Positions 60,596-64,000 of a stretch of 64,000 nucleotides of DNA are shown here, piece by piece. The notes beneath the pieces are model-generated. The model worked only from the letters and a program-made list of their open reading frames with translations. It did no database searches and had not been told where the DNA came from. Positions within the stretch are counted from its first letter, which is position 1; each line of letters opens with the position of its first letter. The stretch comes from SPDF01 sp963812085. Lineage in GTDB: Bacteria > Gemmatimonadota > Gemmatimonadetes > Gemmatimonadales > GWC2-71-9. The position numbers were made by a program, and so were the translations under genes. The stretch lies in assembly GCA_963812085.1 (NCBI GenBank), contig CAWETL010000006.1:446937-510936 (forward strand), given 5' to 3'.

Positions 60596-61297
60596 TCAGG
60601 CGTAGCCGACCCAGCCGCGCCAGGTAAAGGCGGCGTAGAACAGCTCGACATCCCGGAAGCCCGCCTCGCGCAGGACTTGCGCGTCCTGTTCCGGGTCGAG
60701 CAGGCTGAGGTGGGCCTCGACCGCGCAGCGCGCTTTTTCGGTCAGGTCCGGATCGGCGCCGGAGGCCACCGCAAAGGCGGCATAGCGCGACAGCCATCGC
60801 ACGCGCTCGCTGCCGGCTTGCGGAAAACTCGAATGGGCGGCCACAAACGGCGCGCCGGGCTTGAGCCGGCGGTGGATTTCCGCCGCTGTTCGCCGCCGTT
60901 CGTCGGCGGCGAGAAAATGCAGTGTCAGCAGGCAGGTCGCGGCATCGAAGGGGCCATCCGGGGCATCGTCGATATAACCCTGCTGCAACTGAACACGGGC
61001 GTTGAGCGGCCCGAGTGTGCGCTCGGCCTGCTGCAGCATCGCGGCGGCGGGATCGACGCCGACGAAATGCCAGCCAGGCCTCGCCTCCGCCAAGGCTTTC
61101 AGCTCCAGTCCGCCGCCGGCGCCGAGCACCAGCACCTGCGCGTCGGACGCAGCCCGCTCCGCCAGCAGAATGCCGGTCATGCGGTGCAGGTCCGTAAAGC
61201 CGGGCACGAAGCGCGGTGGCCCCTCCGCATATCGCGCCACCGCCTCGGGATCGGAGAAGGCCGCCACGAAGGGCGGGATAGCGGTATCAAGTGGCAT
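60596..61297 (-). CDS. SAM-dependent methyltransferase
   Basis: This 233-residue protein begins MPLDTAIPPFVAAFSDPEAV and contains the SAM-binding motif QVLVLGAGGGLELKALAEAR with the acidic VGVDPAAAMLQQAERTLG. FDAATCLLTLHFLAADERRR and LKPGAPFVAAHSSF are typical of class I methyltransferases. It ends AFTWRGWVGYA. It likely methylates a small molecule, perhaps as a response to the stress sensed by the neighbouring Rrf2 regulator. The ATG at 61297 lies 10 nt before the stop (61287) of the uncorrected Rrf2 frame, as expected for coupling. No indel was detected in it. Confidence 0.85.
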   Translation of the reverse strand: MPLDTAIPPFVAAFSDPEAVARYAEGPPRFVPGFTDLHRMTGILLAERAASDAQVLVLGAGGGLELKALAEARPGWHFVGVDPAAAMLQQAERTLGPLNARVQLQQGYIDDAPDGPFDAATCLLTLHFLAADERRRTAAEIHRRLKPGAPFVAAHSSFPQAGSERVRWLSRYAAFAVASGADPDLTEKARCAVEAHLSLLDPEQDAQVLREAGFRDVELFYAAFTWRGWVGYA

Positions 61298-61751
61298 GCG
61301 CGATCTCCAGCCGGTGGCGGTTGCGCCGGTCGCCCAGACGCTTTGAAAGTCGGCGCTCAGCGCCGCGAGCGTCACGTTGCCCAGGCGCGACAGCAGCAGC
61401 GCTTCCGCGTCGTCGAACGCCTGGTCGAGCGCGGCGTTCACGGCCTGCTCGACGAGGCAGCCGGGGATATTCCGTTCGGTTTCCGACCGCGAACAGCGCT
61501 GGCCGGCCGAGCGCGTCATAGACGTCCCGCAGCGATATGGTCGCGAGGCCGCGAGCCAGCGTCCATCCACCGCCATGGCCCTTCTCCGATCGGACATAGC
61601 CGTGATCCCGCAGCCCGGACATGATCCGCCGTATCACCACCGCATTGGTGTCCATCGCCTTCGCCAGCGCCTCCGACGTCACCGGCGCTTTCTGTTCGGC
61701 CATGTGGAGCAGGACGTGCAACACGCCCGATAATCGGCTGTCTCTTCTCAT
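61287..61751 (-). CDS. Rrf2-family transcriptional regulator (one-base frameshift)
   Basis: The N-terminal winged helix is typical: RLSGVLHVLLHMAEQKAPVT, SEALAKAMDTNAVVIRRIMS, GLRDHGYVRSEKGHGGGWTL. After ALGRPALFAVGNRTE the frame breaks in a G-run at 61463-61466. Removing one base restores YPGCLVEQAVNAALDQAFDD and AEALLLSRLGNVTLAALSAD. Most Rrf2 proteins bind an iron-sulfur cluster through three cysteines. Here only one Cys is visible (PGCLVEQ), which suggests the Cys-poor YwnA-like type. The 3' end is uncertain, because the repaired frame runs into the methyltransferase frame. A second small indel is possible. Confidence 0.75.
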   Translation of the reverse strand: MRRDSRLSGVLHVLLHMAEQKAPVTSEALAKAMDTNAVVIRRIMSGLRDHGYVRSEKGHGGGWTLARGLATISLRDVYDALGRPALFAVGNRTEYPRLPRRAGRERRARPGVRRRGSAAAVAPGQRDARGAERRLSKRLGDRRNRHRLEIAHAT

Positions 61752-61770
61752 GTAACTAACGATATTACAT
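61750..61770. promoter_or_regulatory. Palindromic operator over the Rrf2 start
   Basis: ATGTAA and TTACAT are perfect inverted arms 9 nt apart, and they cover the Rrf2 ATG at 61751. This is a likely autoregulatory site. A TAATAT on the minus strand inside it could be the -10 of a leaderless message. Confidence 0.5.
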
Positions 61771-62066
61771 GAGGAGGCGGCCCGTCAAGTCACGGCGAAT
61801 GATCTTGCGACGTGATTCTGACGCCGGAGGTCGCCAACCGCATGAGGGACGCGCGAGCGGCTCAGCGGGCCAACGCCGCGTTCACGCGCGGGCCTGCTTC
61901 CAATGCGGGTATGTGACACAGGCGGTGACGGCCCCCTGGTCATGCGCGCATTCGCGCGACCCGTTGGCTCATGCGGGCTACCAATTCGCGGACGCCAATT
62001 ATAATTCTTTATTTATATAAGTACCGGCCGATACGATCCTCCACTCCAGATCACAGGGAGGACAGG
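61771..62066. other. Divergent intergenic region
   Basis: This region of about 296 bp lies between the Rrf2 gene (minus) and the SRPBCC gene (plus). It has no convincing gene. TATAAT at 62000-62005 and an AT-rich tract after it are a plausible promoter for the SRPBCC gene. GGGAGGACAGG precedes its ATG. Confidence 0.5.
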
Positions 62067-62730
62067 ATGGAGATCGACGTCGCAAGGGTGTTGGGGCTTG
62101 TCACGCGCTCGGTGCGCAATTTCGAGAAAGAAGGCAAAGCCGCGAGTGCCGTGACGCTGACGCGGCTCTACGGACACCAGCGTCGATGATCTCTGGGACG
62201 CGCTGACCAGCAGGGAGCGCATTGCGCGCTGGTTCCTGCCGGTCGAGGGAGGCCTCAATCTGGGCGGAAAGTACCAGCTCAAGGGCAATGCGGGCGGCAC
62301 CATCACGGCGTGCGCCCCGCCGGATGATTTTGCGGCGACCTGGGAATTCGGCGGCGCTGTGAGCTGGATCGACGTCAGCCTTGCGGCCGAGCGCAGCCAG
62401 GCGCGGCTGACGCTGGAGCCCACCGCCATCATCGAGGATCACTGGAATCAGTTCGGTCCCGGCGCGGTGGGCATCGGTTGGGACCTCGCCATCGCGGGAC
62501 TTGAGCGGTATCTTGCGAGCGGGGCGTCGGTCGATCATGAGGTAGCCGAGGCCTGGATGGTTTCTCCGGATGGCAAGGCGTTCATGAGCGAGAGCGGCGA
62601 GTTTTGGCGCGCGGCGCATGTCGCGAGCGGCATTGACCCGGCTTCGGCAAAGCAGCGGTCGGACCGGACCATCGCCTTCTACCGCGGGGAGATGCCGCCC
62701 GATATTGCGCATCCCGGAACAGGAAGCTGA
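62067..62730 (+). CDS. SRPBCC (AHSA1-like) domain protein (one-base frameshift)
   Basis: With one G removed at 62172-62173 this is a protein of about 220 residues. It begins MEIDVARVLGLVTRSVRNFE, then TLTRLYDTSVDDLWDALTSR, ERIARWFLPVEGGLNLGGKY and GGTITACAPPDDFAATWEFG. It is an AHSA1/START-like ligand-binding domain. The genes commonly sit beside an ArsR regulator, as here. The next gene starts by overlapping its stop (TGATG at 62728-62732). A strong GGGAGGACAGG precedes the ATG at 62067. Function is probably binding of a hydrophobic ligand or a stress role. Confidence 0.83.
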
Positions 62731-63199
62731 TGCACGTCTTCGAAGTCCTTTCCGATCCGGTGCGCCGCCGCATCCTCGAATTGCTCGGTGCGGGAGAGAT
62801 GGCGTCCGGCGAAGTGGTGGAGGCGATCGGCGCGGAGTTCGGGATCACGCAGGCGGCGGTGTCGCAGCACCTGAAGGGTGCTGCGCGAGAGCGGCTTTGC
62901 AAGGGTCCGTGCGGACGCCCAGCGACGACTCTTATTCGGTGGATGCCGCCGGACTTCAGGCGGTGGACGCATGGGTCGGCAAGTTCAGGAGTTTTTGGGA
63001 GCCGAAGCTGGACGCGCTGGCAACGGAGATCGCGCGCGGCAAGCGCCAGCGGCGCACCGCGCCCGCTATCCGAACGTGCGGGCAAGAGAGCGTAGGCACA
63101 GAAGTGACCGAACAGGGGACACAGGCAACATGGTGGACGACAAGAACGTTTGGGCTGGCCAGTGCCATTGCGGCGCGGTGCGTTTCGAGGCGACGCTGA
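62730..63199 (+). CDS. ArsR-family transcriptional regulator (two one-base frameshifts)
   Basis: The winged helix is clear: MHVFEVLSDPVRRRILELLG, VVEAIGAEFGITQAAVSQHL. Removing one G at 62876-62878 gives KVLRESGFARVRADAQRRL, and removing one T at 62932-62933 gives YSVDAAGLQAVDAWVGKFRS, FWEPKLDALATEIARGKRQR. This is the ArsR type that is paired with AHSA1-like proteins. There are no metal-binding cysteines at the usual positions, so it probably senses something other than arsenite. The true 3' end is unclear: the repaired frame stops at 63199, inside the next gene, and the original frame stops at 63095. Confidence 0.75.
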
Positions 63200-63555
63200 G
63201 CGACGGCTTCAATTCGATCCTCCGCTGCACCTGCTCTTACTGCCGGATGCGCGGCGCCGTCGTCGCCATGGCGGAAATGGGTGGCATCAAGATATTGCAA
63301 GGCGAGGATGCGCTGACAAGCTACCGCTTCCATACCGGCGCGGCGCAGCACTTCTTCTGCTCCCGCTGCGGAATCTATACGCATCATCAACGGCGATCGA
63401 ACCAGAATTCCTATGCCGTCAACGTGGCCTGCCTGGACGGGGTAAGCCCGTTCGATTTCCCCGAGGTGCCTGTCACGGATGGCGTAAATCACACCAGCGA
63501 CACCGGCCAGCCGACGCGTCGAGCGGGCACGCTCCGCTTCATTCCGGCTGACTGA
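63130..63555 (+). CDS. GFA-family (glutathione-dependent formaldehyde-activating-like) zinc protein
   Basis: This 141-residue protein has the zinc-ligand pattern AGQCHCGAVRFEATL, LRCTCSYCRMRGAVVAMAEM and HFFCSRCGIYTHHQRRSNQ. This gives CxC, CxxC and CxxC pairs typical of the GFA/Mss4-like fold. Family members are often called formaldehyde-activating, but most have no known activity. The ATG at 63130 starts at MVDDKNVWAG. It overlaps the end of the uncertain ArsR frame. No indel was detected here. Confidence 0.88.
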   Translation: MVDDKNVWAGQCHCGAVRFEATLSDGFNSILRCTCSYCRMRGAVVAMAEMGGIKILQGEDALTSYRFHTGAAQHFFCSRCGIYTHHQRRSNQNSYAVNVACLDGVSPFDFPEVPVTDGVNHTSDTGQPTRRAGTLRFIPAD

Positions 63556-63570
63556 CGATCGCTGTCAGCC

Positions 63571-64000
63571 GATGATACCCAAATCACTTCTGATTATCCG
63601 AAATCGTGTCAATCCCACAAATCAAAAATATTCCGCTTTCGTATCCACCCAAATCAGCCGCATAACTCCGCTCGTCTTGCTGCGGATAAGGGGCGCTCGC
63701 GAACGTCACGAACGCGCGGTGGGATGCGGTGGACGCTGAGGGCGCGACAGACGTGCGCGCCGGATGCGTACGGTGAAGTCGTGTGGTTCGGGCGCCGCGG
63801 TGCTGGCGTTAAGTTGGCGGGAAGTACCCCGCCGACGACGGAGGCAAAAGAGCCGTTCTCCGGGAGAGCACGAAGTAAGCCGTAAAGCCATTGCGCAGGG
63901 AAGGCCGGGCTGCCCCGCTGTACCTGTATGCTCGTGTGCAGTCTTGTTAGCGCAAAATCGCACACGGGACCTCGGGTGCAGCAAGCACCCGGTCTTCCCT
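63571..64000. repeat. Interspersed element of Bradyrhizobium type, cut by the window edge
   Basis: From GATACCCAAATCACTTCTGA and CGAAATCGTGTCAATCCC, through AATCAAAAATATTCCGCTTT, to GAGGCAAAAGAGCCGTTCTC and AAGCCATTGCGCAGGGAAGG, this is a sequence I recognise as a common interspersed repeat in Bradyrhizobium-group genomes. Translated frames on either strand (for example VHRIPPRVRDVRERPL on the minus strand) are often annotated there as hypothetical proteins but are probably not real genes. It continues beyond position 64000. Recognition is from memory and not from a search. Confidence 0.6.

Noticed and set aside
63870..63930. Cobalamin riboswitch suggested by GCCATTGCGCAGGGAAGGCC
   Set aside because: It resembles the B12-box region only in part. 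The other conserved elements are missing, and no B12 gene follows.
63660..64000. Ribosomal RNA gene at the right end
   Set aside because: The sequence contains no conserved rRNA stretch that I recognise and matches the Bradyrhizobium-type repeat instead.

Overview
The window is high-GC, densely coded bacterial DNA and falls into two parts of different origin. Positions 1 to about 58,747 look like one environmental genome of the Gemmatimonadota type. The evidence is a large set of six-bladed beta-propeller lipoproteins, many GTG and TTG starts, ATGA/GTGA/TGATG stop-start overlaps, TAT-exported sugar-oxidation proteins and paired RND pumps. This assignment rests on gene content and style, because no rRNA gene is present. 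Positions 58,748 to 64,000 look alphaproteobacterial. They end in a long interspersed sequence that I recognise from Bradyrhizobium-type genomes. The change happens abruptly inside an RND pump gene, so a chimeric contig is the simplest explanation.

Layout of the first part. 1-7.1 kb: a partial GH20 hexosaminidase, an outer-membrane barrel, an alkaline-phosphatase-superfamily enzyme, and a coupled sugar-oxidation locus (GMC oxidoreductase, its TAT/lipoprotein small subunit, two TAT-exported xylose-isomerase-like TIM barrels). 7.2-11 kb: a tightly overlapped four-gene operon of two ATP-grasp ligases, a GNAT acetyltransferase and a lysine-2,3-aminomutase-like radical SAM enzyme. This is the best candidate for an undescribed pathway. 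11.2-14.2 kb: glcD-like oxidase, thyA and folA. 14.2-23.9 kb: DUF116 and DUF2231 membrane proteins, 3-hydroxybutyryl-CoA dehydrogenase, slipin, thiolase, TSUP transporter, isocitrate/isopropylmalate-type dehydrogenase and a zinc-ribbon protein. 24-27.4 kb: an RNase HI homologue lacking two catalytic acids, a selenocysteine-containing selD with a hairpin after its UGA, and a divergent His-rich nickel/cobalt transporter. Copies of an 80-bp palindromic repeat family lie around this block.

27.4-38.9 kb: a toroid-fold protein, an amidohydrolase, a Lys/Ala-rich histone-like protein, a BIG2/TolB-like surface protein, an MDR alcohol dehydrogenase, a TM-repeat (MscS-like) membrane protein, a CBS protein, and an archaeal-type AAA ATPase behind an AT-rich promoter with two palindromes. 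36-49 kb: nine six-bladed beta-propeller lipoprotein genes, one of them broken. 49-58.7 kb: a disrupted DsbA-like gene and two RND systems (adaptor plus two coupled pumps, then adaptor plus a truncated pump).

The second part (58.7-64 kb) holds a serine hydrolase, a PhnB-like VOC protein, an Rrf2 regulator with a methyltransferase, and an SRPBCC, ArsR and GFA-domain gene set. Five of these genes carry single-base indels, mostly in homopolymers. A few similar one-base breaks occur in the first part (GMC oxidoreductase, TSUP, selD, one beta-propeller, the DsbA-like gene), so consensus errors from long reads are likely. No tRNA, rRNA or CRISPR array was seen.
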